A stretch of 64,000 nucleotides of DNA from Strigamia acuminata (lineage: Eukaryota; Arthropoda; Chilopoda; Geophilomorpha; Linotaeniidae). Positions 37,420 to 48,000 of this stretch are shown piece by piece (within the stretch, counting starts at the first letter, position 1; the number at the start of each line of letters is the position of its first letter). Made by a program: the position numbers and the translations under genes. The notes under the pieces are model-generated. The model was not told the DNA's origin. It ran no database searches and saw only the letters and a program-made list of their open reading frames with translations. The DNA is taken from assembly GCA_949358305.1 (NCBI GenBank), contig CASHSZ010000020.1, positions 27,603-91,602 on the forward strand, read 5' to 3'.

Positions 37420-40400
37420 CTAGTCCAGCTCCAAAGCCCTTACGTGTTTGACCGAGCGTCGATATTCCTTTCCATTGGCTGTAACCACTCTCACGACGCG
37501 CACAAAACCATCTTCGCCTGGTAGGACTTCGATGACCCGTGCCAGCGGCCAGAAGTACGGATTGCAGCCGACCTTTTCCAACAATACTATCTGGTCGACT
37601 TCCGGATTCTTGAAACGGGAGTCACCCTTGACTTCATGAAAATTTCTTAGCTGTTTCAGGTAACTCTCGCGCCAAATCCGCCAGAACTCCCAAACGAAAA
37701 GTCGTCTTTTTCTATCCAATCTCCGTAGGTCTTTCTTCTGTATCGCGTGCAGTGGACGGTTGATAACCCACTTGGGCATTCCTCCAGTGAGAAAGTTCTC
37801 AGGGCTGAGAATTCTCCCGCCGTCAACCTCCTCATGCACGTAAGACAAGGGCCTTGAGTTAAGCACGGAGCTTATCTCGACGGCTAGCGTCTGAAGCGTC
37901 TCCAAGTCTACAGTCCTACGCAGCAGCATCTTACGTAGTTTATCTTTCACCGAACGCACAAGTCTCTCCCAGGCTCCTCCAGCCCAAGGTGACAATGGTG
38001 GGATGAACGACCAAACCACTCTCTTCTCCGAAAGGAACGTCCGGATCCCATCCTTGGTCAGCAATTTACCCCACGACTGTATCTCCTGGCTTCCTAGCTC
38101 GAAAGTTTTGGAGTTGTCGGAGAACACTTTCGCCGGGTACCCAAATCTGGCGCCGAAACGACGGAAGGCCAGAAGGAACTTTTCCACCGAAAGGTTCTCA
38201 GAGACTTCCAAATGGATCGCTCGTGTTACTAGGCAGGTAAACAACAGAATATAGACTTTTCTTCCTTTCTCCTTATGCTTGACTGTGAGAGGGCCGAGGT
38301 GGTCAATTCCTGTATGCTGGAACGGGGCTGCCGGCGTGACGCGCTCCATAGGAGGGTCACCAGTGGCTGGGTTATTGCGTTCCAACCGCTCTCGTTTGCA
38401 GGCCAAGCAACTCCGGATCACAGCCTTGACCGTTCGGCGTCCTCTTACAATCCAATACTTGTCTCTCAACCGGTAAAACGTCTCACTCAGCTCACCATGC
38501 AGGAGCTGTAAGTGGACCTTCTTGATGATTAGTCTTGTTACCCAACTATCCGGGTGTAAAATGATGGGAAATGCCTCGTCGAAGGGAAGCGCTGACTTCC
38601 CTAGACGGCTCCTTAGTCTTAGTAAATCTCTCTCATCCAGAAAAACGTCGAAATTTTTCAGGATAGAGCCCTTTGCCACTTTCTCTTTCAACATTGCGGC
38701 TTGTCTTTCGTCTGGAAAACTCAAGACCTGGGCCAAGCGGATGACTCTTTCTTCGGCAACTTCTATCTCGAGAACCTCGAGGTCCCTCCCGCGGGCGAAA
38801 AAAGGAAGCCAGCGCCGCATGAGCGCGAAAACTCGCACGAGGCGATTAAAACTACTAAATCGCTTGAAAACCTCGCACATATGCGCTTCTCCATCTGACG
38901 CAACCAAAGCTACCTTTTCCTTTTTTGCCTCTTCCATTGGGAGGTCAACGTCCTCAGGTTCGTCTGCGAGGTCTTCCAACTGACCGGGCCCGTCCCACCA
39001 GAGACGGTTGGCCAAAAGGTTCTTTGCCTCGCATGGGCGTGTCAATACGTCCGCTGGATTCCTGTCCGTCGGGACGTATGCCCACTGACTCGGACTTGAC
39101 TTTTCAAGAACTTCTGCCACTCTGTTGGAGACATATGGCTTCCACCTGTTCTTATCAGACTTCAACCACCCGAGCGCAACCATTGAGTCCGAGTAATACC
39201 TTATCTTCCCAACTGGATAACCTGGTAGGAAATCCTCTAGGATGTACTCCACCATCCGGACTCCAACAACAGTTGCGGTCAATTCTAGGCGTGGCAAAGT
39301 CAATTTGGTGGTGGGGGCAATTCGGCTTTTGCTCAAGAGCAGTTGGGTCGCGCCTGACGCAGCTCGAACGTAGATTGCGCACCCGTACGCCTGTGGACTT
39401 GCGTCGCAAAAGACGTCAATGTCCATTTCTTGGCCCGAGTACGTCCCCATCCAACGCTTCACCCGGGCTTCGGTGAGGCGCTGAAGATCGGCGTACCATT
39501 TGACCACTATCTCTCGGTTTTCTTCTGAGATTATGTCATCCCATTTGATGTCGCGACCCCACATACTCTGTAAAAGTAGCTTCATCCGCAAAATGACTGG
39601 AGCTATCAACCCCAAGGGGTCGAAGACTGATGCCAATAATGACAGAATGCCCCTCCTTGACTGGGGAATCTCAACACCGGTTGGGATCCTGAACATTAGC
39701 GTATCATCTTGGACGCTCCAAAGGATGCCCAGCATCTTGACAACTCCTAGATCTTCAAACTTGTCTGCACGCATGTGGAAATCCTTGTCTTTGAGTGCGT
39801 CAAAGACATCTGCCTTTGATGATGCCCACTTGACGAGAGGCATCTTTCCCTCGTCAAGGATCCTGCGTAGATTGACACAGTGCGTAACTGTCTCTTGGGT
39901 TCCATCGGCCCCGGACGTCAAGTCGTCCATGTAGATGCCCTTATCGAGGGCGTCTGCCTCTTTGGGGAAAAGCACCAAATACAATCGCCCTTGCGCGCGG
40001 ATGACAGCGCACAACAAGAATGGCGAAGAATTCACCCCGAAAGGGACGACTATCATTCTTAAAACGACCAGGTGATCCCACAAATTCTGCCAAGAATATC
40101 CTTCTTGGAAATATTCTTCTGAGACCCAAAGGAACCGCAAAAAATCGCAGTGGTCAGGATTAATCAGCACTTGCAGGAAAGCCTGCTTGATGTCTGCTAT
40201 CGCCACTACACAAAAAAGGCGAAAACGGATCATAACTGGGACAATATCCGGATTTAAAGAAGGGCCAGGATACAGACAGTCGTTCAGCGAAGGTAGCCCC
40301 TTCTTCGCCGACGACGCGTTGAAAACGACACGGAACTTGGTCGTTTCCCGGTCCTCCTTGATCACTGGATGGTGCGGAATAACATAAACTCCAGTTTTCT

Positions 40401-42696
40401 TGTATCTCTCTGCAAGAGGTACTACTTCCGCGTGCTCTTCCTTGACGTAGTCCCACATGGCTTTGTTATAACGTTCCTTGTGGTCGCTGTTACTATCAAT
40501 TCGCCTAAGCGTATGTGATAGTTGATTCAGAGCCAACTCCCAGTTCGACTCCAAAGCCCCGATCTTATCGTTAAAGGGCAAACAAACTTGGTAGCAACCA
40601 TCATCCATTCGCTTGTGCGACTTCTCAAAGCGATCTCGAACAAAATCTGAATCGCGTTCGCCAGCGGTAATTCCAACAGCCTCCAAACTCCAAAGCTTTT
40701 CCAAGTCACGGTCAGTCTTAATCTCACAGGTGTTGCAGCAAGAAACGTCACGCGAGCTCTCGGAGAAGACATCTGTCGACCCAGCGGCTCCTGACAACAC
40801 CCACCCAAAAATGGTATTGACCAAACCCAAGCGGTTATCCAATCGCTTTCGTCCGTCAAGGCAGATTTCCCACCAAACATCAACTCCAAGCAAGATATCA
40901 ACATTGCCTGCAGTCGAAGGTAAGTCCTCAGCCAATTCGAACCCCAAATCTTTAACTTTCTGAATGGTATCAGGGCTGGCTATCCCATACACATGCGGTA
41001 GGCTTCTTGCACTTAAAGCCGTCACCTTGAGCTCTCTGGCTCCGTGTCTAGACTGAAGGAGTAGCTTGTAAACGTCGTAAGACGTCGATCCAGCATTATC
41101 CTCTTCATTGAGGCGTTGGGCTGTGGCTTCGATTGACCCGCAACTCTTCAACCGTATCCGGTCGGCTACACTCTTTAAAATGTAGGACCGATGGCTGCCC
41201 GGATCTAACATGCCACGTATCGTGTGCGAACCTCCAGACTTTGTTTTTAACTCCGCTGTGAATATCATCAACTGAAGTGTTGAGGAGATCGCCAAGGAAA
41301 CGTTCGCGCTCACGTCCTTGGGCTTCTCTATCCCACCTCCACTTCCTGTGTTCAATTTCCTGCAGATGGACGAATGATGTCGTCCGCCGCAAGTCCTGCA
41401 GCTGGTTTTAACCTGGCACCGCATTGCCCTGTGTCCTTCTTGCAGGCAATTGAAGCAAAGTCGGTTCTGTTGAATGATCGTGGTCTTCTCTGCCACGCTC
41501 ATTTCCTTCCTACAGAAAGTGTTAGCATGACCTTCTTTGCAAAAAATGCAAATTGCGCTTCCCACGATCAGCTTTGGGCTAAAAGACTCTTTGGCTTTTT
41601 TGGACGTGGCGCAGGTGGACATCGTGCCCTTGCGTTGATCCTTATCCTTGTCGGAACTTCCAGACTTGTCTTTTTTAGTTGCAAGACCTCCTGCCCCCAT
41701 GACATCTTCCATCTGCTCCAAGAGCTGAACTTCAGCCGCAAAAAAATTCAAGATTGTCACTAAATTTGAGGTCTTAGCCCCTTGCTGCTGGTAAAACCTC
41801 ATCACCATGGCAGGTGGAAATTTCCTCAGCACGTCGGGTGCCAGAAGCAGACCAGCAGTCTGTACTGGAACGCTCAACTGCTCCAGCAAGCGGATAGCAG
41901 TGGACACCTTGGTCAACTGTGTACGGACAGCTTTGACCGGATGCAATTCCGTAACCTGTCTCATATCCCTTATGGACTTGACCAATGCCACTCTCTGGGC
42001 TTCATCGTCCCCGTAGGAACGTTCCAACTCTTCTCTTGCCAAATTGTAATTACCGTCCACTAAAGGGAATGCAGAGATCAGCATGGCAGCTTCTCCCGTG
42101 CACAGCGACTGCAAGTATTGCAACTTCTCAATTTCTGATAAATCAGGGTTGCTGTGAACAGCAGAATCAAAGCTGCTTAGGAAGGGACGAAATGTCGTCA
42201 CATCTCCATTGAATTTCCGCATTTCCAACTTAGGAAGCTTTGCATTATTATGCCTTCTTGTCGATTGCGACAAGGTCTGGTTCAAAATCGAACTCTGAGA
42301 CGTACTGGTCGTCAACGCTGAAGCATTTGCTGGATTTGCTGACCAATGCGTCACGAACTTCTTTGACATTCGGGTTCTGTGCTTAAGAACTGAAATCGGT
42401 GTCTCTAACTCTTCGATTTCCCTTAGATTTGCCAAGTACTGATCTCTTGTCAGGTTGGGCTGCATCGTGTTCAGGTCGTTTATCATTCTCATCATCTGTT
42501 CATCTGCAGCCATTTCTACAGCTTCCAGCTCGCCGGTATCTTTTAGTGTCAAGGACCTTCTCAAAAGCGCGTCCAAAGAGATCCCCAAAGTCGTGAACCT
42601 CCCAGACAACACGTCCATTTCTTCCGGCGGTTGTTGCTCAACCGTTGTTGGCGTTGTTCTCCCTGAACCTGACCTTGATCCACCTCCTGTAGCCAT
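37420..42696 (-). CDS. gag-pol: BEL/Pao gag-pol polyprotein (1758 aa), full length
   Basis: Makes the particle protein and all enzymes for copying the element's RNA and inserting the DNA. Domains in order: Gag with a DUF1759-like core (about 154-330; LPKLEMRKFNGDVTTFRPF); three zinc knuckles (C383-C395, C414-C427, C433-C445); aspartic protease with GMLDPGSHRSYI at 496-507 and ILLGVD at 601; Pao-type reverse transcriptase (about 770-1000) with FRVVFNASS, Asp835 in VAIADIKQAF and YMDD at 922-925; RNase H with Asp1098, Glu1138 and Asp1170; integrase zinc domain H1395-X4-H1400-X29-C1430-X2-C1433; integrase core with Asp1465, Asp1527 and Glu1577; a C-terminal domain follows. The length is normal for the family and no stop or frameshift interrupts it. 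The protease has D-P-G rather than D-S/T-G, the one oddity at a key site. Confidence 0.95.
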   Translation of the reverse strand: MATGGGSRSGSGRTTPTTVEQQPPEEMDVLSGRFTTLGISLDALLRRSLTLKDTGELEAVEMAADEQMMRMINDLNTMQPNLTRDQYLANLREIEELETPISVLKHRTRMSKKFVTHWSANPANASALTTSTSQSSILNQTLSQSTRRHNNAKLPKLEMRKFNGDVTTFRPFLSSFDSAVHSNPDLSEIEKLQYLQSLCTGEAAMLISAFPLVDGNYNLAREELERSYGDDEAQRVALVKSIRDMRQVTELHPVKAVRTQLTKVSTAIRLLEQLSVPVQTAGLLLAPDVLRKFPPAMVMRFYQQQGAKTSNLVTILNFFAAEVQLLEQMEDVMGAGGLATKKDKSGSSDKDKDQRKGTMSTCATSKKAKESFSPKLIVGSAICIFCKEGHANTFCRKEMSVAEKTTIIQQNRLCFNCLQEGHRAMRCQVKTSCRTCGGRHHSSICRKLNTGSGGGIEKPKDVSANVSLAISSTLQLMIFTAELKTKSGGSHTIRGMLDPGSHRSYILKSVADRIRLKSCGSIEATAQRLNEEDNAGSTSYDVYKLLLQSRHGARELKVTALSARSLPHVYGIASPDTIQKVKDLGFELAEDLPSTAGNVDILLGVDVWWEICLDGRKRLDNRLGLVNTIFGWVLSGAAGSTDVFSESSRDVSCCNTCEIKTDRDLEKLWSLEAVGITAGERDSDFVRDRFEKSHKRMDDGCYQVCLPFNDKIGALESNWELALNQLSHTLRRIDSNSDHKERYNKAMWDYVKEEHAEVVPLAERYKKTGVYVIPHHPVIKEDRETTKFRVVFNASSAKKGLPSLNDCLYPGPSLNPDIVPVMIRFRLFCVVAIADIKQAFLQVLINPDHCDFLRFLWVSEEYFQEGYSWQNLWDHLVVLRMIVVPFGVNSSPFLLCAVIRAQGRLYLVLFPKEADALDKGIYMDDLTSGADGTQETVTHCVNLRRILDEGKMPLVKWASSKADVFDALKDKDFHMRADKFEDLGVVKMLGILWSVQDDTLMFRIPTGVEIPQSRRGILSLLASVFDPLGLIAPVILRMKLLLQSMWGRDIKWDDIISEENREIVVKWYADLQRLTEARVKRWMGTYSGQEMDIDVFCDASPQAYGCAIYVRAASGATQLLLSKSRIAPTTKLTLPRLELTATVVGVRMVEYILEDFLPGYPVGKIRYYSDSMVALGWLKSDKNRWKPYVSNRVAEVLEKSSPSQWAYVPTDRNPADVLTRPCEAKNLLANRLWWDGPGQLEDLADEPEDVDLPMEEAKKEKVALVASDGEAHMCEVFKRFSSFNRLVRVFALMRRWLPFFARGRDLEVLEIEVAEERVIRLAQVLSFPDERQAAMLKEKVAKGSILKNFDVFLDERDLLRLRSRLGKSALPFDEAFPIILHPDSWVTRLIIKKVHLQLLHGELSETFYRLRDKYWIVRGRRTVKAVIRSCLACKRERLERNNPATGDPPMERVTPAAPFQHTGIDHLGPLTVKHKEKGRKVYILLFTCLVTRAIHLEVSENLSVEKFLLAFRRFGARFGYPAKVFSDNSKTFELGSQEIQSWGKLLTKDGIRTFLSEKRVVWSFIPPLSPWAGGAWERLVRSVKDKLRKMLLRRTVDLETLQTLAVEISSVLNSRPLSYVHEEVDGGRILSPENFLTGGMPKWVINRPLHAIQKKDLRRLDRKRRLFVWEFWRIWRESYLKQLRNFHEVKGDSRFKNPEVDQIVLLEKVGCNPYFWPLARVIEVLPGEDGFVRVVRVVTANGKEYRRSVKHVRALELD

Positions 42697-43440
42697 GTCA
42701 AACCTGGAATGGCAGAAAGTGAAGACAATCAGTCAGTCAAAAACCAAAGACACACAACTCTAAACACAGGCGATATTTGGACAAACAATGACCAAATACA
42801 CTAACTGCTCAACTAAACCGCTAGTGATCTGAATGATATACAGACAGACTCACTGTAAGCTCTATGCTACTAAAGATCTGAGTGGCGCAACACCCAGTCT
42901 CTAATTCCTATAGTAGACTAATTCCTGTTAACTGCTAAACTCTCTAAACTCCTAAGGATTTGAGTGATGCAACACCCAAAAACTCTAAGCTGTCAAGCAG
43001 ACTCTTTTAACTACTAGGCTATCTAAATTCTCCCCTGCCTAAGCAGTTATAGTGGAGAAAAACTTAAACTTTAACTTAAACACGAAAATGCACACTTCCC
43101 CTCCCCCCAGAAGGGACACATCAAAAAACCCAAAAAACAGCCCACCAAAATACACTTTATAAACTAAAACTGTTCTTCTTCTTTCAGGCTGTAGCGGTTC
43201 AACTTGCACATTGCGTTGTGTTTGACTTGGCAGACTCAGGACGTCAATGTCCGCTCTCACGTGACTCTCTGGCGTGCGCACTTGATGCCGGTCGCTCACG
43301 GAACCAGCCGTACAAACAAACCAACTGGCACGCACCAAACCACTTGAATCACTTGCTGAACGTCCGAATGACCTCTTTTTCATGCGCGCTGTACACACGC
43401 GCATGAAATCCTGGAATCACGGTACCAAAAAACAGCTCCC
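42697..43440 (-). other. 5' leader of the BEL element
   Basis: A 744-bp untranslated region between the 5' LTR and the polyprotein start. Its first part holds the primer-binding site. A 121-aa open frame (43039-43404) lies upstream of and out of contact with the polyprotein; it has no recognisable domain and would act at most as an upstream ORF. The rest is A/C-rich on the plus strand and likely carries packaging signals, which I cannot define. Confidence 0.6.
43407..43427 (-). other. Candidate primer-binding site of the BEL element
   Basis: Minus-strand TGGTACCGTGATTCCAGG begins 13 nt downstream of the LTR end after six T. It starts with TGG as required and shares TGGTRCCGTG with the candidate site of the non-autonomous element. 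The primer tRNA is not assigned. Confidence 0.5.
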
Positions 43441-45012
43441 TGTAGCAAACAACCTTGGATCTCACAGGAAAAAACTGGCGAATTGGTCACCAAACTCTGG
43501 AAACCGCCCGAGACTGTATAGTGGTTGAAGAGACAAGTTGAAATCCTCTCTCTGAGCATAAGCCTAACTTGAAGAAGGGTTAGGCCTGACTGCATGAAAC
43601 TAGGCCTGACTGCATTTAGATGAAGTGATTGGCAAAACCTCTTTAGCTGCTGGGTAGAAATTCCGTGCTCCCAGGGAGGAGGAGAGCAGGCAAAGCTCTC
43701 TACTCACAAGTCATCATGAATGTTGAAGTAAAAGAAACCCAGGAATAAATTATCCAAAGAAGGAGGAAAAATAACAACTGGTTTTAATACTTAACAACTG
43801 ATAACAACTGTTGCTTCTTTAGCAACCTACTCTTAACAACTGGTCACCTGATTACAATAAATGTCAGTGACCAAACAATACAGATTTGAATAATAACAAT
43901 AGTGCCGACAAGGTTTCCGTATATCTACAACAGATGTCAAACTTAACATAAATAAAGACAAAACTTAACCTAACACCTTGATAACAGTATGACCTGTGCA
44001 AACAGCACTTCACTTAAACTTAACAAATAATTCAAAGGCTAAAACTAACATTAGTTACACTCAAAACACAATGCTGAGCCCAAACCCAATCACCACCAAA
44101 AGAGGGCGCAACGTGTCACAGTTTTAACCCCTTAACAACCATGCAATAACAAAAGTAAAAGCTTAGATTAACATCAACTAATATTGGTAAATATACAAAC
44201 AATAACTAGTAAATATTCCCTATGTCCAGGTTCCATTAAAACCCCAAAAGAAACAATGACAGGGCACCAGTGCAGCACCAAATCTAAGATGGCGACCATG
44301 CAACTGCTAAAATGACGTGAATGGAGCCAGACAAGGTCGCGGGCGACTCACAGGCCTTCTCAACGATGGATCTGCGTCCTAGAACGGTCAGTACAACTTT
44401 CCCAGTGCTTGGACATTGAAACCCGACCGATTCAACTCATTTGCAGGACCCATACGACCACGAGAGGCGTCGCAAGGCGTGCGCTCACGCCCGACGCTCG
44501 CAAACGCTCACAAACGATGTCCAACGTCCATCCAGCGACCCAAGACACCTGTGGAATACCTTAAACACCAATACAAGTTAGTATAAATTAAATTACCAGT
44601 GAAACAAGCACTAAAACTGCAATTGTGCTTATTTCAAGTTCTCCTGTTTCCCAGCTCACTTATGCTATGGCGGCCATCTTGCCGATGCACGCCTATCTCT
44701 CTCACAAGTGAACTGGAAACAGGAGAAAACTTATAAATACTAGAAATAACACAAACAAGTGAAAAAGACACAGAAAACAATGCCAAAAGACTAAAAACAC
44801 AACTTCCAAACATTCCAGGTGTGGCAAGCGAAGTGACAACCCCCTTGAACTTCCAGGATCGTGACAACAAGGCAGCAAACCAACTGGACATGTCAGATAA
44901 GAGTTGCAAATCTATTCAAACTTGACAACAAAATTAAAAAGCCTTTTCTCTCTTTCAGAAAATAAACAACGTGAAATCTCCAGATCTTTTTGTTGCGTTC
45001 TTGCTCGCAACA
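43441..45012 (-). repeat. 5' LTR of the BEL/Pao element (1572 bp)
   Basis: Second LTR copy, offset 7645 bp from 35796-37367, with the same TGTAGC start and CGCAACA end. It would carry the promoter for minus-strand transcription through the polyprotein. Confidence 0.92.
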
Positions 45013-45016
45013 ACTG
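45013..45016. other. Target-site duplication ACTG, right copy
   Basis: Directly follows the LTR end and continues as TGATGAGATC satellite sequence. It matches 35792-35795. Confidence 0.9.
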
Positions 45017-48000
45017 TGATGAGATCAAAAGTCTATTCTCCCAAATCATTGGTTGGATGTTTCTAAAACTTACATTGGAGCCTTCTACTAAGGTTTAAAC
45101 ACTATTTCTGAACATTCAGAGACATTGGTCTTGTGGTGTTTGTGCTAAGTCAACTGTGATGAGATCAAAAGTCTATTCTCCCAAATCATCGGTTGGATGT
45201 TTCTAAAACTTACATTGGAGCCTTCTACTAAGGTTTAAACACTATTTCTAAACATTCAGAGACATTGGTCTTGTGGTGTTTGTGCTAAGTCAACTGCGAT
45301 GTGAAATATGCTCAAAATTTTTTTTTCAAAATTTATTGCTTGGGTGTTGCTAAAACTTATATTGAAGGCTTCTACTAAGGTTTAAAAACTATTTCTAAAC
45401 ATTCAGAGACATTGGACTTGTGGTGTTTGTGCTAAGTCAACTGTGATGAGATCAAAAGTCTATTCTCCCAAATCATTGGTTGGATGTTTCTAAAACTTAC
45501 ATTGGAGCCTTCTACTAAGGTTTAAACACTATTTCTGAACATTCAGAGACATTGGTTTTGTGGTGTTTGTGCTAAGTCAACTGTGATGAGATCAAAAGTC
45601 TATTCTCCCAAATCATCGGTTGGATGTTTCTAAAACTTACATTGGAGCCTTCTACTAAGGTTTAAACACTATTTCTGAACATTCAGAGACATTGGTCTTG
45701 TGGTGTTTGTGCTAAGTCAACTGTGATGAGATCAAAAGTCTATTCTCCCAAATCATCGGTTGAATGTTTCTAAAACTTACATTGGAGCCTTCTACTAAAG
45801 TTTAAACACTATTTCTGAACATTCAGAGACATTGGTCTTGTGGTGTTTGTGCTAAGTCAACTGCGATGTGAAATATGCTCAAAATTTTTTTTTCAAAATT
45901 TATTGCTTGGATGTTGCTAAAACTTATATTGAAGGCTTCTACTAAGGTTTAAAAACTATTTCTAAACATTCAGAGACATTGGACTTGTGGTGTTTGTGCT
46001 AAGTCAACTGTGATGAGATCAAAAGTCTATTCTCCCAAATCATTGGTTGGATGTTTCTAAAACTTACATTGGAGCCTTCTACTAAGGTTTAAACACTATT
46101 TCTAAACATTCAGAGACATTGGTCTTGTGGTGTTTGTGCTAAGTCAACTGCGATGTGAAATATGCTCAAAATTTTTTTTTCAAAATTTATTGCTTGGGTG
46201 TTGCTAAAACTTATATTGAAGGCTTCTACTAAGGTTTAAAAACTATTTCTAAACATTCAGAGACATTGGACTTGTGGTGTTTGTGCTAAGTCAACTGTGA
46301 TGAGATCAAAAGTCTATTCTCCCAAATCATTGGTTGGATGTTTCTAAAACTTACATTGGAGCCTTCTACTAAGGTTTAAACACTATTTCTGAACATTCAG
46401 AGACATTGGTCTTGTGGTGTTTGTGCTAAGTCAACTGTGATGAGATCAAAAGTTTATTCTCCCAAATCATTGGTTGGATGTTTCTAAAACTTACATTGGA
46501 GCCTTCTACTAAGGTTTAAACACTATTTCTGAACATTCAGAGACATTGGTCTTGTGGTGTTTGTGCTAAGTCAACTGTGATGAGATCAAAAGTCTATTCT
46601 CCCAAATCATCGGTTGAATGTTTCTAAAACTTACATTGGAGCCTTCTACTAAAGTTTAAACACTATTTCTGAACATTCAGAGACATTGGTCTTGTGGTGT
46701 TTGTGCTAAGTCAACTGTGATGAGATCAAAAGTCTATTCTCCCAAATCATTGGTTGGATGTTTCTAAAACTTACATTGGAGCCTTCTACTAAGGTTTAAA
46801 CACTATTTCTGAACATTCAGAGACATTGGTCTTGTGGTGTTTGTGCTAAGTCAACTGTGATGAGATCAAAAGTCTATTCTCCCAAATCATCGGTTGGATG
46901 TTTCTAAAACTTACATTGGAGCCTTCTACTAAGGTTTAAACACTATTTCTAAACATTCAGAGACATTGGTCTTGTGGTGTTTGTGCTAAGTCAACTGCGA
47001 TGTGAAATATGCTCAAAATTTTTTTTTCAAAATTTATTGCTTGGGTGTTGCTAAAACTTATATTGAAGGCTTCTACTAAGGTTTAAAAACTATTTCTAAA
47101 CATTCAGAGACATTGGACTTGTGGTGTTTGTGCTAAGTCAACTGTGATGAGATCAAAAGTCTATTCTCCCAAATCATTGGTTGGATGTTTCTAAAACTTA
47201 CATTGGAGCCTTCTACTAAGGTTTAAACACTATTTCTGAACATTCAGAGACATTGGTCTTGTGGTGTTTGTGCTAAGTCAACTGTGATGAGATCAAAAGT
47301 TTATTCTCCCAAATCATCGGTTGGATGTTTCTAAAACTTACATTGGAGCCTTCTACTAAGGTTTAAACACTATTTCTGAACATTCAGAGACATTGGTCTT
47401 GTGGTGTTTGTGCTAAGTCAACTGTGATGAGATCAAAAGTCTATTCTCCCAAATCATTGGTTGGATGTTTCTAAAACTTACATTGGAGCCTTCTACTAAG
47501 GTTTAAACACTATTTCTGAACATTCAGAGACATTGGTCTTGTGGTGTTTGTGCTAAGTCAACTGTGATGTGAAAGAAACTCAAAATTTTTTTTTCAAAAT
47601 TTATTGCTTGGGTGTTGCTAAAACTTATATTGAAGGCTTCTACTAAGGTTTAAAAACTATTTCTAAACATTCAGAGACATTGGACTTGTGGTGTTTGTGC
47701 TAAGTCAACTGTGATGAGATCAAAAGTCTATTCTCCCAAATCATTGGTTGGATGTTTCTAAAACTTACATTGGAGCCTTCTACTAAGGTTTAAACACTAT
47801 TTCTGAACATTCAGAGACATTGGTCTTGTGGTGTTTGTGCTAAGTCAACTGTGATGAGATCAAAAGTTTATTCTCCCAAATCATCGGTTGGATGTTTCTA
47901 AAACTTACATTGGAGCCTTCTACTAAGGTTTAAACACTATTTCTGAACATTCAGAGACATTGGTCTTGTGGTGTTTGTGCTAAGTCAACTGTGATGAGAT

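Larger units (their letters stand above)
35796..45012 (-). mobile_element. BEL/Pao LTR retrotransposon, complete and apparently intact (9217 bp)
   Basis: Two 1572-bp LTRs (offset 7645 bp) flank one uninterrupted gag-pol ORF on the minus strand. Order on that strand: 5' LTR (43441-45012), primer-binding site, 744-bp leader, 1758-aa polyprotein, 52-bp 3' UTR with a polypurine-like tract, 3' LTR (35796-37367). Termini are TG...CA, and the target duplication is 4 bp (ACTG). The single-ORF layout, three zinc knuckles and Pao-type protease-RT-RNase H-integrase order fit BEL/Pao. No env ORF is present. I saw no difference between the LTRs where compared, so insertion is recent and the element may be active. 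Confidence 0.95.

Noticed and set aside
37448-42763. Many plus-strand open frames opposite the BEL polyprotein
   Set aside because: Antisense shadows of a GC-balanced coding region; none has motifs.
43039-43404. 121-aa ORF in the BEL leader as a separate gene
   Set aside because: No domain, not in frame with the polyprotein; best described as a possible upstream ORF.
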